Shown here: in pieces, positions 18,032 through 26,984 of the stretch
How the letters are laid out: every line of letters begins with the position of its first letter
Position numbering within the stretch: the stretch's first letter is position 1
DNA from: Thioalkalivibrio sp. ALJ21
GTDB lineage: Bacteria; Pseudomonadota; Gammaproteobacteria; Ectothiorhodospirales; Ectothiorhodospiraceae
Assembly (NCBI RefSeq): GCF_000378605.1
Contig: NZ_KB905157.1
Span: forward strand, 124,001 to 188,000
Length of the DNA: 64,000 nt
Direction: 5' to 3'
Position numbers and translations under genes: made by a program
Notes under the pieces: model-generated
Told to the model about the DNA's origin: nothing
Databases searched by the model: none
Seen by the model: the letters and a program-made list of their open reading frames with translations, nothing else

Positions 18032-20203
18032 ATGGCCGCTGGGCAGCCAGCCGCGCCCGGGGCCGCATCGCCGGTTCCCGGTGACTCGACCCGATTCCTG
18101 ATCAGCGATCTGTGTTCCGAGCTTGAGTCCTATCTCGAGCCGGACGAAGTCGAGGAGGTCTATCGCGCCTATCTCCTGGGCGCGGAGGCCCACGAAGGCC
18201 AGACCCGCAAGACCGGCGAGCCGTATATCTACCACCCCCTGGCCGTGGCCCGGACCATGGCCGAGATGCGGATGGACCACAAGGCCATCTGCGCCGCGAT
18301 CCTCCATGACGTCATGGAGGATACCGCCACCAGCAAGGACCGCATCCACGCCGAGTTCGGCGAGGAAGTGGCCGAGCTGGTCGATGGTGTCTCCAAGCTG
18401 ACCCACCTGCAGTTCCAGTCCAAGGCCGAGGCGCAGGCGGAGAATTTCCGCAAGATGATGCTGGCGATCACCCGCGATATCCGGGTGATCCTGATCAAGC
18501 TGGCCGACCGCCTGCACAACATGCGCACCCTGGGCGTGATGCGCCCGGACAAGCGCCGCCGCATCGCCAAGGAAACCCTGGAGATCTACGCGCCGATCGC
18601 CCAGCGCCTGGGGATGAATGCGATCCGTCGCGAGCTGGAGCAACTCGGGTTTTCCGCCAAGCACCCCTGGCGCGCCGCGGTACTGGAACGCGCTGTGCAG
18701 CGGGCCGGGGGCAACCGGCGCGAGCCGATGAAGAACATCGAACAGGCGATCTGTTCGCGCATGGAGGCGGCCGGGATCGTCGGGCGCATCTCCGGGCGCG
18801 AAAAGAGCCTGTACAGCATCTATCGCAAGATGCGCGACAAGCACCACTCGTTCGAGGAGGTGTTCGACGTCTTCGCCATCCGCATCATTGTCGACGACGT
18901 CGACACCTGCTATCGCTCGCTGGGCGTGGTGCACAACCTCTACAAGCCGGTGCCGGGGCGCTTCAAGGACTACATCGCGATCCCGAAGTCGAACGGCTAC
19001 CAGTCGCTGCATACCATCCTGTTCGGCCCGCAGGCCATCCCGATCGAGGTGCAGATCCGTTCCACCGAGATGGATCGCGTGGCCGAGAGCGGGATCGCCG
19101 CGCACTGGCAGTACAAGGCCGGGGGCGAGTCCGCACGCACCGCGCAGAGCCGGGCCCGCGAGTGGCTGAAGGATGTACTGGAGATCCAGAACAGCGTCGG
19201 CAACTCCATCGAGTTCCTGGAAAACGTGAAGGTCGACCTGTTCCCGGACGAGGTCTACACCTTCACCCCCGAGGGCGACATCCTGGTTCTCCCGCGCGAT
19301 GCGACGCCGATCGATTTTGCCTACGCGGTGCACTCCGACGTCGGCAACCGCTGCGTGGCGGCGAAGATCGATCGCCAGCTGGCACCGCTTTCGGTGCGCC
19401 TGCAAAGCGGACAGACGGTAGAGATCGTCACCGCTCCGGGCGCGCGCCCGAACCCTGCCTGGCTGTCCTTCGTTGTCACCGGCAAGGCCCGCTCCGGCAT
19501 CCGGCATTGCCTGAAGTCGATGCAGTCGGACGAGGCCCGTGCCCTTGGCGAGCGTCTGCTGGAGAAGGCCCTCAGCGCGCTGGATACCTCGCTCAAGCAG
19601 ATCTCGCCGGCGCGCCTGGATCAGCTGCTCGACGCGATGCAGCTACAGGACCTGGACAGCCTGCTGGTGGATATCGGGCTGGGCAACCGCATGGCCTCGC
19701 TGGTCGCACGCCAGATGGTGGGCAAGGAGAGCGCGGACACCGACAACACCACCCAGACCACGCTGGCGGTCAAGGGTACCGAGGGGCTGGTGCTGAACTA
19801 TGCCCGCTGTTGCCACCCGATCCCCGGCGACCCGATTATCGGCCAGCTGAGCGCGGGGCGCGGGCTGGTCGTGCATCGGGAGAGCTGTCGTAACGTGCTG
19901 CACGAGAGCCGTGACCGGGCGGACAAGACAATCGCGCTCGAATGGTCGCACGAGCCGGAGCTGCAGTTCACCGCGGCGGTGCGCACCCGTACCGCCAATC
20001 GGCGTGGTGCGCTGGCCGACATGGCGGCCGTGATCGCCGATCACGGCTCGAATATCGAGCACATCTCGTTCAACGAGCAGGACGGCCACTCCACCGCGAT
20101 GACCTTCCTGCTGACCGTCAGCGATCGCCAGCACCTGGCCCAGATCATGCGAGGCCTGCGGCGTCTGCCGGATGTGCTGCGGATCGCGCGTCAGCGCGGG
20201 TAG
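18032..20203 (+). CDS. spoT: Bifunctional (p)ppGpp synthetase/hydrolase SpoT
   Basis: 723 residues. HD hydrolase domain intact (YIYHPLAVA and ILHDVMEDT), then synthetase domain (REKSLYSIYRKM, IPKSNGYQSLH, EVQIRS), TGS domain (VYTFTPEGDILVLPRDATPI), conserved-cysteine region (YARCCHPIPGD) and C-terminal ACT domain (about 645-720). Both active sites look intact, so it should make and degrade the alarmone. It is co-located with gmk and rpoZ, both tied to guanine nucleotides or ppGpp. Confidence 0.95.
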   Translation: MAAGQPAAPGAASPVPGDSTRFLISDLCSELESYLEPDEVEEVYRAYLLGAEAHEGQTRKTGEPYIYHPLAVARTMAEMRMDHKAICAAILHDVMEDTATSKDRIHAEFGEEVAELVDGVSKLTHLQFQSKAEAQAENFRKMMLAITRDIRVILIKLADRLHNMRTLGVMRPDKRRRIAKETLEIYAPIAQRLGMNAIRRELEQLGFSAKHPWRAAVLERAVQRAGGNRREPMKNIEQAICSRMEAAGIVGRISGREKSLYSIYRKMRDKHHSFEEVFDVFAIRIIVDDVDTCYRSLGVVHNLYKPVPGRFKDYIAIPKSNGYQSLHTILFGPQAIPIEVQIRSTEMDRVAESGIAAHWQYKAGGESARTAQSRAREWLKDVLEIQNSVGNSIEFLENVKVDLFPDEVYTFTPEGDILVLPRDATPIDFAYAVHSDVGNRCVAAKIDRQLAPLSVRLQSGQTVEIVTAPGARPNPAWLSFVVTGKARSGIRHCLKSMQSDEARALGERLLEKALSALDTSLKQISPARLDQLLDAMQLQDLDSLLVDIGLGNRMASLVARQMVGKESADTDNTTQTTLAVKGTEGLVLNYARCCHPIPGDPIIGQLSAGRGLVVHRESCRNVLHESRDRADKTIALEWSHEPELQFTAAVRTRTANRRGALADMAAVIADHGSNIEHISFNEQDGHSTAMTFLLTVSDRQHLAQIMRGLRRLPDVLRIARQRG

Positions 20204-20241
20204 CAGCGTTTTCCAGGCGATGCCCGTGCGTGCGCGGCTCG

Positions 20242-21057
20242 CTACCGTTGGCAGGTCGGGCAGTACGCCGAGGCGCGCTGCCCGATACGTCGGTTGCGCA
20301 GCGGCGTCGCACACTCCAGGCACGGCTCTCCGGCGCGTCCGTAGACCCGCAGTGACTGGCGAAAATACCCGTGGGTCCCGTCCTCGCGCAGGAAGTCGCG
20401 CAGGGTCGTACCGCCTTGTTCGATCGCCGCGCCCAGCACCGTGCGGATGAATCCGGCCAGTCGTCCATATTCCGCCCGGGTCACGCGCCCGGCGGCCCGC
20501 CCCGGACGGATCCCGGCCAGGAACAGCGCCTCGGTCGCATAGATGTTGCCCACGCCGACCACGATATCCTGATCCATGATGAAGGCCTTGACCGGGCCAC
20601 GTCGCCCGCGGCTGCGGCGGAACAGGTAGTCGCCGTCAAATATGGCGTCCAGGGGTTCCGGCCCCAGGGCGGCCAGCAGGGAGTGTGCCTCGCCGGTCTC
20701 CGGCAGCGGCAGGCAGCACCCGAAGCGGCGTGGATCATGAAAGCGCACCTGCGAGCGATTCGTCAGATGCAGGATCAGGTGGTCGTGTGTGCGCAGCGGG
20801 ACATCAGGTGTGCAGTGGCGTAGCGAGCCGGACATCCCGAGATGAAGCAGCGCCCCACCACGATCTGTGGTCAGCAGCAGGTATTTGGCGCGGCGCGTCA
20901 ATGCGGTAATACGGGCCCCGGCCAGGCGCTCGGGCAGATCTTCCGGCACCGGCCAGCGCAGGCGTCCGTTGCGTACCTCGAGCCGGTTGATCGTCTGGCC
21001 CTCTAACAAGGGTGCCAGGCCTCGCCGGGTGGTCTCGACCTCGGGGAGCTCAGGCAT
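20242..21057 (-). CDS. mutM: Formamidopyrimidine-DNA glycosylase MutM
   Basis: 271 residues. N-terminal PELPEVET gives the catalytic Pro2 and Glu3 after Met removal; the conserved Lys is in RRAKYLLL. A C-terminal zinc finger (CLEC...YCPTC) is complete. It excises 8-oxoguanine and cleaves the strand. Its start overlaps the stop of the upstream chorismatase-like gene by eight bases. Convergent with spoT. Confidence 0.95.
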   Translation of the reverse strand: MPELPEVETTRRGLAPLLEGQTINRLEVRNGRLRWPVPEDLPERLAGARITALTRRAKYLLLTTDRGGALLHLGMSGSLRHCTPDVPLRTHDHLILHLTNRSQVRFHDPRRFGCCLPLPETGEAHSLLAALGPEPLDAIFDGDYLFRRSRGRRGPVKAFIMDQDIVVGVGNIYATEALFLAGIRPGRAAGRVTRAEYGRLAGFIRTVLGAAIEQGGTTLRDFLREDGTHGYFRQSLRVYGRAGEPCLECATPLRNRRIGQRASAYCPTCQR

Positions 21058-21994
21058 GCACGCCCTCGATCTCGAGCAGGAGTTCTGGCCGGCAGATGTC
21101 GCCTCGGGCCCACTGGATTACAGGGCCCGGCTTCATCGCCTTGTAATGTTCGGCGATCACCCCCGCGACGGCGGCGCGATCTTTGGGGCGCCGCAGGTAG
21201 ACCCGCAACCACGAAGGACCGGGGAGCTCGCGCCCCGCCGTGTCGTGCAGGGCCTGGAGGTTGGTCACCGTCTCGCGCGCCTGGGCCACCACATCGTCGG
21301 GATGGCGGCTTTCGTGACCGACGATACTGGCCGTGCCGGAGACCATCAGCATGGGTCCGGTCGCGGTCAGCAGCAGCGTGGCGCGGGCAAAGGCCGGGCT
21401 TCTCGGGCTGTAGCGTTCCGGGTAGTGGTAGGCACTGACCTGGCGCGGATTCTCGATCGCACGGGCAGGGGCGCGGGTGGCAATCAGGTAGACGAACAGA
21501 CCCGGTTGCCGGGTGCCGACTGCGGTGGCCGCAGGCATGCTGCCCAGCGGGACCTCGAGCGCCTCCAGCGCCTCGGCGCGCCCGATACAGAAGGCCTGGT
21601 AGCGTTCCTGGCCCTGTTCGTCACCGTGGATGTCGGAGAAATAGTTCCAGATGCGCGCCGGATGCTCGAAACCCCGTTGCCGGCAGGCATTCAGGAGCTG
21701 ACGGTAGGCATGCTCGGTTTGTTCGCGCAGGGGACAGTCCGGGCCCTGCCAGGCGGCGAGCAGTACGTCGTCGAACTCCAGCAGATGCAGGGGGCCGGCG
21801 CTGGCAGGCCGCGCAGGGCCGTCTCCCCACCAGTGCTCGATATAGAGATCCGGAGGCAGGGCCTCGAGACCCGGGACGACCTCGATCCGACCGCCCCCGG
21901 CATGGACGCCCGCGCTTGCGTCCAGCCGCACGTGGAGGCCGTCCGGGAGCGTCGTCCCGGGCGAGACGAGCCGGTTGTGCAGGTGGGGTGCCAT
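21050..21994 (-). CDS. Chorismatase-like protein (FkbO/Hyg5/XanB2 family)
   Basis: 314 residues resembling the chorismatase family, a RidA-like fold that hydrolyses chorismate. I recognise conserved stretches: RIWNYFSDIH followed by G..ERY..FC.GRAEAL, then PAATAVG, then ENPRQVSAYHYP and SPAFARA, then SGTASIVGHESRH and a terminal hydrophobic strand (LLLEIEG). Family members make 3-hydroxybenzoate or 4-hydroxybenzoate (XanB2, Hyg5) or a dihydroxycyclohexadiene carboxylate (FkbO); which product applies here cannot be told by eye. 4-Hydroxybenzoate would feed ubiquinone, 3-hydroxybenzoate an aryl-polyene pigment. It lies three bases after the EAL-HDOD gene and overlaps mutM, so it is in one operon. 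Confidence 0.7.
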   Translation of the reverse strand: MAPHLHNRLVSPGTTLPDGLHVRLDASAGVHAGGGRIEVVPGLEALPPDLYIEHWWGDGPARPASAGPLHLLEFDDVLLAAWQGPDCPLREQTEHAYRQLLNACRQRGFEHPARIWNYFSDIHGDEQGQERYQAFCIGRAEALEALEVPLGSMPAATAVGTRQPGLFVYLIATRAPARAIENPRQVSAYHYPERYSPRSPAFARATLLLTATGPMLMVSGTASIVGHESRHPDDVVAQARETVTNLQALHDTAGRELPGPSWLRVYLRRPKDRAAVAGVIAEHYKAMKPGPVIQWARGDICRPELLLEIEGVHA

Positions 21995-21997
21995 CAG

Positions 21998-23212
21998 TCA
22001 GGTCCTGGACAGCGAATCGAGTATGTCCTCGGTCCAGCGTACCGATTCCAGATAGAGCCGGCTGGCAACCTGCGGTGCTACCGGGGATTCTCCGGCGGGG
22101 GGCGGGTTTGCGGGCCCCTCGAATGCCTCGATGGTCGCCAGCCATGGGGCCAGCAGGCCTTTGTGTTCAATCAGCGCCTGTTCCACCTCCGGCGCCAGGC
22201 GCAGTTCGTTCAGGATGCGACGCAGCGGGATGCCCAGCACGCGGTCCAGTCCGGAGAGCATCCCCAGCGAAAAGTGACACTCGCACTCCGAGGCCGTCAG
22301 ATTGCACGCCCGGGCCAGAAGCATCCCCATGCGGGCTCGAATCATGACCTGCTCGACCGCAGCCGAGGGTCCGGCCGCATTGTTGAGAACCAGCAGCATC
22401 CCGATGCGGCGGATGCGCCCCTGCCCCAGACGATCGATCGCCGAAGCCAGGTCCTCCGCGGGCTGTTCGCCGCGGTAAGCGGGACTGTTGGCGATGCGCA
22501 GGATCTGCGCGGCCAGATCGGGTTCGGCGCCAATAAGGCGTTCCAGTTCCGATGGTTCGGGATCGGAGTCCTGCAGCGTCTTCAGCAGCTTCAGTAGCGC
22601 GACTTCCAGGCTCTCCAGGCGCTGGCCTTCGATTACGTGCGGGTGCGACAGGTGGTAGCCCTGGAAGTAGCGAAAACCCAGTTGCTGGCAGTGGTGGTAG
22701 CACTCGGCGGTTTCGACCTTCTCTGCCAGCAGCTCCACGCCGAACGTGCGCAGCGTCTCGACCTCGCGTGCCAGTGCCTCGGTGGAAAGGGCCAGTACAT
22801 CGAGTTTGACGATGTCCGCCAGCGCCACCAGCGGCGAGTGGTGGACCTGAAACTGGTAGTCATCCAGGGCGATGCGAAAACCTCGCTGCTTCAGCCTTTG
22901 CACCGCGGCGACGACCTCGGAATCGATCTCGATATCCTCGAGGATTTCCAGGACCACCTGATTGGGGGGCAGGCCGGTGATGATGTCGTCGTCGAGAAAG
23001 GACCGTGTCAGGTTGACGAAGGCCAGGTGCGGACCGACCAGATGGGGCAGGCCGATATCCACGAACGCGCTTCGCAGCAGGTCCGAGGTGGCTTCGTCGC
23101 CATTGGTCACCGAGGCTTCGCTACGATGTCCGGCGCGAAAGAGGAGTTCGAAACCGACCAGGCGCTCGTGCGCATCGAAGATGGGTTGCCGGCCGACAAA
23201 AATAGGGTGCAT
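21998..23212 (-). CDS. EAL-HDOD signalling protein
   Basis: 404 residues: an EAL domain (about 1-200) then an HDOD domain (about 205-380). The EAL site is degraded: FELLFR replaces EALLR, and DDYQFQ replaces DDFGTG, so it probably does not cleave cyclic-di-GMP and may only bind ligands or partners. The architecture matches YuxH-like proteins. HDOD proteins are non-catalytic HD relatives involved in signalling. It is divergent from the 69-residue gene at 23287. Confidence 0.85.
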   Translation of the reverse strand: MHPIFVGRQPIFDAHERLVGFELLFRAGHRSEASVTNGDEATSDLLRSAFVDIGLPHLVGPHLAFVNLTRSFLDDDIITGLPPNQVVLEILEDIEIDSEVVAAVQRLKQRGFRIALDDYQFQVHHSPLVALADIVKLDVLALSTEALAREVETLRTFGVELLAEKVETAECYHHCQQLGFRYFQGYHLSHPHVIEGQRLESLEVALLKLLKTLQDSDPEPSELERLIGAEPDLAAQILRIANSPAYRGEQPAEDLASAIDRLGQGRIRRIGMLLVLNNAAGPSAAVEQVMIRARMGMLLARACNLTASECECHFSLGMLSGLDRVLGIPLRRILNELRLAPEVEQALIEHKGLLAPWLATIEAFEGPANPPPAGESPVAPQVASRLYLESVRWTEDILDSLSRT

Positions 23213-23286
23213 GCTTGCGCTTTGCCAGTTGATGAAAGAGGCGGCCCGATCTGCGTGTGGCCGGCCCGGGAGAGAGCGTACACATC

Positions 23287-23496
23287 ATGGAGTCCATTGA
23301 TGCGCCGTTTGGTGAGGTCGTGGAGTTGCGGCAGATCCTGCACGACTCGGGAATCCCTCTCCTGAGGGTCATTATCCGCGATGGCGGCCGCTACACCAAG
23401 ATAGAACTGGACCCGTCTACTGCCCATCAGTGGGGCCGCATGATGGTGCGCTGGGCCGAGACGGCGTCGCAACAGGAAGGTGCTGGAGAAGGATAG
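23287..23496 (+). CDS. Small conserved-looking protein of unknown function
   Basis: 69 residues, MESIDAPFGEVVELRQI. I chose ATG 23287, with GGAGAG about nine bases upstream. The protein is compact and looks foldable (alternating hydrophobic strand LLRVIIRDGGRYTKIELD, then a helix with HQWGRMMVRWAE). No enzyme motif, signal or membrane helix. A strong terminator follows after about 55 bases, which supports a real transcript. Family not recognised with confidence. Confidence 0.6.
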   Translation: MESIDAPFGEVVELRQILHDSGIPLLRVIIRDGGRYTKIELDPSTAHQWGRMMVRWAETASQQEGAGEG

Positions 23497-23551
23497 GGTT
23501 CCGACTGAGTGGTGTCCGTGATGGTTTGCCCACTCGAGACTACAAGCAATA

Positions 23552-23578
23552 AAAAAGCCCGGCCAAGCCGGGCTTTTT
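23552..23578. terminator. Bidirectional intrinsic terminator
   Basis: AAAAAGCCCGGC (23552-23563) pairs perfectly with GCCGGGCTTTTT (23567-23578) around a CAA loop. T-runs follow on both strands (TTTTT on plus; TTTTTTATT on minus). It would end both the 69-residue gene and the rpmB-rpmG operon. Confidence 0.92.
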
Positions 23579-23613
23579 GATCTGCCATCAGGCGCTCTCG
23601 CGCCGGGCAGGCA

Positions 23614-23784
23614 TTACTTGATCTTGGCTTCCTTGTACATCACGTGCTTGCGGATGACCGGATCAAACTTCTTGATCTCCATCTTTTCGGGCATGTTCCG
23701 CTTGTTCTTCGACGTGGTGTAGAAGTGGCCGGTGCCGGCGGAGGACACCAGGCGGATCTTGTCGCGTGCGCTCTTCGCTGCCAT
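23614..23784 (-). CDS. rpmG: 50S ribosomal protein L33
   Basis: 56 residues beginning [20 protein letters not shown]. It is the cysteine-free form, lacking the zinc-binding Cys pairs of the alternative L33 type. AAGGAG precedes ATG 23784. Ten bases downstream of rpmB. Confidence 0.96.
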   Translation of the reverse strand: MAAKSARDKIRLVSSAGTGHFYTTSKNKRNMPEKMEIKKFDPVIRKHVMYKEAKIK

Positions 23785-23794
23785 GGGTAGCTCC

Positions 23795-24031
23795 TTACAC
23801 CTTTTCGCCGCGGGCGCGGCAGTCCGCGAGCACCGCATCGATGCCCAGCTTGTCGATGATCCGCATGCCCTTGCTGCTCACGCGCAGCCGCACGAAGCGG
23901 TTCTCGCTCTCCACCCAGAAGCGGTGGGTGTGCAGATTAGGCAGGAAACGCCGCCGCGTCTTGCGGTGGGCGTGGGATACGTTGTTACCAGTCGCCGGGC
24001 GCTTGCCGGTCACCTGACATACTCGGGCCAT
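23795..24031 (-). CDS. rpmB: 50S ribosomal protein L28
   Basis: 78 residues, [20 protein letters not shown], standard length and start. First gene of rpmB-rpmG, ending at the bidirectional terminator. Confidence 0.97.
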   Translation of the reverse strand: MARVCQVTGKRPATGNNVSHAHRKTRRRFLPNLHTHRFWVESENRFVRLRVSSKGMRIIDKLGIDAVLADCRARGEKV

Positions 24032-24105
24032 CTCGGGGACTCCGGAAATTGGGTCTAGCAAAAGACGGCGGATCTTAGCCTAGTCGGCGGCTCGGCGCAA
24101 GATCA

Positions 24106-25842
24106 TCACGGATCGTCCTGTTCCAGTGCGCACTCGCGCTGCAACGAGGGCTCGATCGTCTGATGGCGTGCCCATTGCAGTGTCTCGTTGAAGGGCATGG
24201 GGCGGGCGACCCCGAAGCCCTGGACGGCGTCGCAGCCCAGTTCGCGCAGCATGGCGAGGGTCTGGCTGTCTTCCGCGCCTTCGGCCACCACCTTCAGGCC
24301 AAGGTCGTGCGCGAGGCCCACAGCCGCGCGGGTGATCTGCTCGTCCACCCTCTGTGTGGCCATGTGGGACACGAAGGTCTGGTCGACTTTGAGGGTCGTC
24401 ACCGGGAGTCGCCTAAGGTAGGCAAGAGAGGAATATCCAGTGCCGAAGTCGTCGATGGAGAGCGCCAGCCCGCGCTCGGTCAGACGCCGCAGGGCCTCGA
24501 TGACTTGATCGGGGTCGGCCATCAGGGCCGTCTCGGTGAATTCGATCTCCAGCGCGCAGGCCGGGAGACCAGCGGCTTCTATGCGCTCGATAATGGTTTG
24601 GGCAAAGTCGGGATCGAGGAAATTGCGCGCCGAGACATTGATGCTGACCGGGGCCTGGATGCCTTGTTCGCGCAGCACAAGGAGGTCGGCGATCGCCAGG
24701 TCCAGCACCTTGAGCGTCAGGGCATGAATGAGGCCGGTGCGCTCGGTTTGTGCAATGAATCGGTCCGGCGGTACCTGTCCCCGATGCGGGTGTTGCCAGC
24801 GCAACAGGGCCTCGAAGCCACACAGTTCGCCATGCCGCAGGGTCACCTTGGGCTGGTAGTGCAACTGGAACTGGTCGTCCTCCAGGGCGCTTTGGAGTTC
24901 CCCCAGCAGCTCCACGGTCTGGCGCCCGGCGTCGTTGCTGCGCCGGTCGTAGGTGCGGTAGCGCCGGCCCGACTGACTGGCTTCGTGCATCGCCATCCAG
25001 GCCTTGGTCAGCAGGCTTTGCGGGTCGTCTTGTTCGTGGAACGGAAACGAGGACACCCCGGCGTGGGCCCCGACGTAGACCGGCAGCCCGAGTACCTCGA
25101 ACGGCGCCTGCAACTCTTCCACGGCCTCCTGTGTGGTGGCCAGGCACTCCTGGCGGCTGCGGTGAGGCAGCAGCAAGGCGAAGTGATCGTCGTGGATATG
25201 GTAGACGAGGGTGTCCGGGCTCCCGGCGACTGCCTGCAGGCGTTCGGCAATCCCCATCAGCAGGGGTCTCTCCGCGGCGAAGCCCAGGGCGCTGATCGTG
25301 TCCGCATAGTTATCCATTTGCAGGCTGATCACGAATACCCGGGTCGCGGGCTGCTCCGAGCCCTCCGCCTGGGCCATCAAATGGCGGATATGCTGTTCCA
25401 ATGACTCGCGGTTGGGCAGGCCGGTCACAGGGTTGTGGTAGGCCTGATCGAGCAGCCGCGCCGCGTGCTGGCGCAGCTGGGAGAAAAGCCACCCGCTGAA
25501 CCCGCCCAGCACCAGATAGATCCCGGCACGGGTCAGCCAGTTGAGGGTCGGCTGGGCGATCCCCTCGTCCACATTCAGGGGCATGAACGGCCCCAGCAGT
25601 AGCCCGGCCAGCAGGCCGAAGGCCAGCCCGCCCCACAGGCCCATCAGGGCGGCGCCCAGCAGTACCGGGATCAGGACGAAGTTGAGATAGGCGGTGCTGG
25701 TGCCGCCGGTCTGATAGACCAGTAGTGTGACGCCGGCCATCAGGATCAGGACCAGCCCCACGCCGGTCAGGCGCCAGGCGCCGGTCACCCCCAACCAGGA
25801 TTCGGGACGCCAGGGTCGGTCAAACTCCGAAAGCCGCTCCAT
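24106..25842 (-). CDS. Membrane GGDEF/EAL protein, probable c-di-GMP phosphodiesterase
   Basis: 578 residues. Three or four N-terminal membrane helices (about 25-130), then a degenerate GGDEF domain (about 138-300) whose signature reads HIHDDHFAL, so it should not make c-di-GMP. The C-terminal EAL domain (about 315-565) is intact: EALLRW, INVSARN, EFTETALM, DDFGTGYSSLAYL, LKVDQTFV, VAEGAE and QGF. Likely an inner-membrane phosphodiesterase with a regulatory GGDEF. AAGGAA lies upstream of the ATG. Divergent from the LysR gene. Confidence 0.88.
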   Translation of the reverse strand: MERLSEFDRPWRPESWLGVTGAWRLTGVGLVLILMAGVTLLVYQTGGTSTAYLNFVLIPVLLGAALMGLWGGLAFGLLAGLLLGPFMPLNVDEGIAQPTLNWLTRAGIYLVLGGFSGWLFSQLRQHAARLLDQAYHNPVTGLPNRESLEQHIRHLMAQAEGSEQPATRVFVISLQMDNYADTISALGFAAERPLLMGIAERLQAVAGSPDTLVYHIHDDHFALLLPHRSRQECLATTQEAVEELQAPFEVLGLPVYVGAHAGVSSFPFHEQDDPQSLLTKAWMAMHEASQSGRRYRTYDRRSNDAGRQTVELLGELQSALEDDQFQLHYQPKVTLRHGELCGFEALLRWQHPHRGQVPPDRFIAQTERTGLIHALTLKVLDLAIADLLVLREQGIQAPVSINVSARNFLDPDFAQTIIERIEAAGLPACALEIEFTETALMADPDQVIEALRRLTERGLALSIDDFGTGYSSLAYLRRLPVTTLKVDQTFVSHMATQRVDEQITRAAVGLAHDLGLKVVAEGAEDSQTLAMLRELGCDAVQGFGVARPMPFNETLQWARHQTIEPSLQRECALEQDDP

Positions 25843-26024
25843 GCGCGTTCCTTGGTGGAATGAGTTTTGCCAGCTTGTCCCTCTTTATAGATTGATTCCC
25901 GCGAGACTGGTGAGTTCATTCCTCGGTCGCTGGTTGGTGCCAGTCGTTCATCGGCGTGCCTCTGGCTGTCCCCCTTGCGAGTGGCTTGGTAGCATGCCGA
26001 ATCGTACGGGTTGCGGAGTGGTGC

Positions 26025-26984
26025 ATGGCCGATCGACGCTTGCAGGTCTTTCTTACGGTGGCGCGCCTGCTGTCCTTCACCAGGGCGGCCGAGGTCCTGC
26101 ACATGACCCAGCCGGCGGTCACCTTCCAGGTGCGCCAGCTGGAGGAGCAGCTGGAGACACGGCTGTTCGACCGTAACCACAATCGGGTGACCCTGACCGA
26201 GGCCGGGCGTCTGGTGCAGCGCTATGCCGAGCGCATCTTCGATACCTACGGCGAACTCGAGGCCGCGCTGCGCGAGCTCAAGGGCGCCGACGGCGGGGCG
26301 ATCGTGATCGGCGCGAGCATGACGGTGGCCGAGTACATGCTGCCGGCCTTGCTCGGGGCCTTCCGGCGGGCACACCCGGATATCGGTATCCGGCTGCGTG
26401 TCGGCAACACCGAGAATGTCGTCGCGATGGTTGAAGAGGGCAGTGTCGATCTGGGGATTGTCGAGGCGCCGGTGAGCCATCGCACCCTGCTGGTACAGCC
26501 CTGCACGGTGGACCAGTTGCGCCTGATTGTGCCGCCGGAGCACGAACTGGCCAGCCGCAAGAGTGTGCGGGTGGCGGAGTTCGTCGAGCAGCCATTCATA
26601 TGCCGCGAGGAGGGTTCCGGGACCCGCGAGGTCATCATGGAGTACCTTGGGCGGTCCGGTTACGACCGCAATACCCTGCGCGGGTGTATGGAACTCGGCA
26701 GCCCCGAGGCCATCAAGGGCGCCGTGGCGGCGGGCATGGGCGTGTCGGTACTGTCCGAGGCCGTGGTCGCCAAGGAACTGACGCTGGGCGAGCTGGCGGC
26801 GATCCCGCTGGACCCGCCGCTGGAACGCCCGATCTCGCTGGTGCATGCGCGCCAGCAGTTCCGTGTCCCGACGCTGGAGGTGCTGATGCAGTTCCTGCGT
26901 GGTTACTGCACGGGCCTGGGGCCCGGCGCGGCCGAGGGTGCCCCCGCGAACACAGAATCCAATCGAATAGAAGACGCGACATGA
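26025..26984 (+). CDS. LysR-family transcriptional regulator
   Basis: 319 residues. N-terminal winged helix-turn-helix (LSFTRAAEVLHMTQPAVTFQ; residues about 16-36), then a LysR effector domain of periplasmic-binding fold (about 90-295). ATG 26025 follows GGAG. The effector cannot be deduced. It heads a four-gene operon, overlapping the next gene by ATGA; a LysR gene co-directional with its neighbours, rather than divergent, is less usual. Confidence 0.88.
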   Translation: MADRRLQVFLTVARLLSFTRAAEVLHMTQPAVTFQVRQLEEQLETRLFDRNHNRVTLTEAGRLVQRYAERIFDTYGELEAALRELKGADGGAIVIGASMTVAEYMLPALLGAFRRAHPDIGIRLRVGNTENVVAMVEEGSVDLGIVEAPVSHRTLLVQPCTVDQLRLIVPPEHELASRKSVRVAEFVEQPFICREEGSGTREVIMEYLGRSGYDRNTLRGCMELGSPEAIKGAVAAGMGVSVLSEAVVAKELTLGELAAIPLDPPLERPISLVHARQQFRVPTLEVLMQFLRGYCTGLGPGAAEGAPANTESNRIEDAT

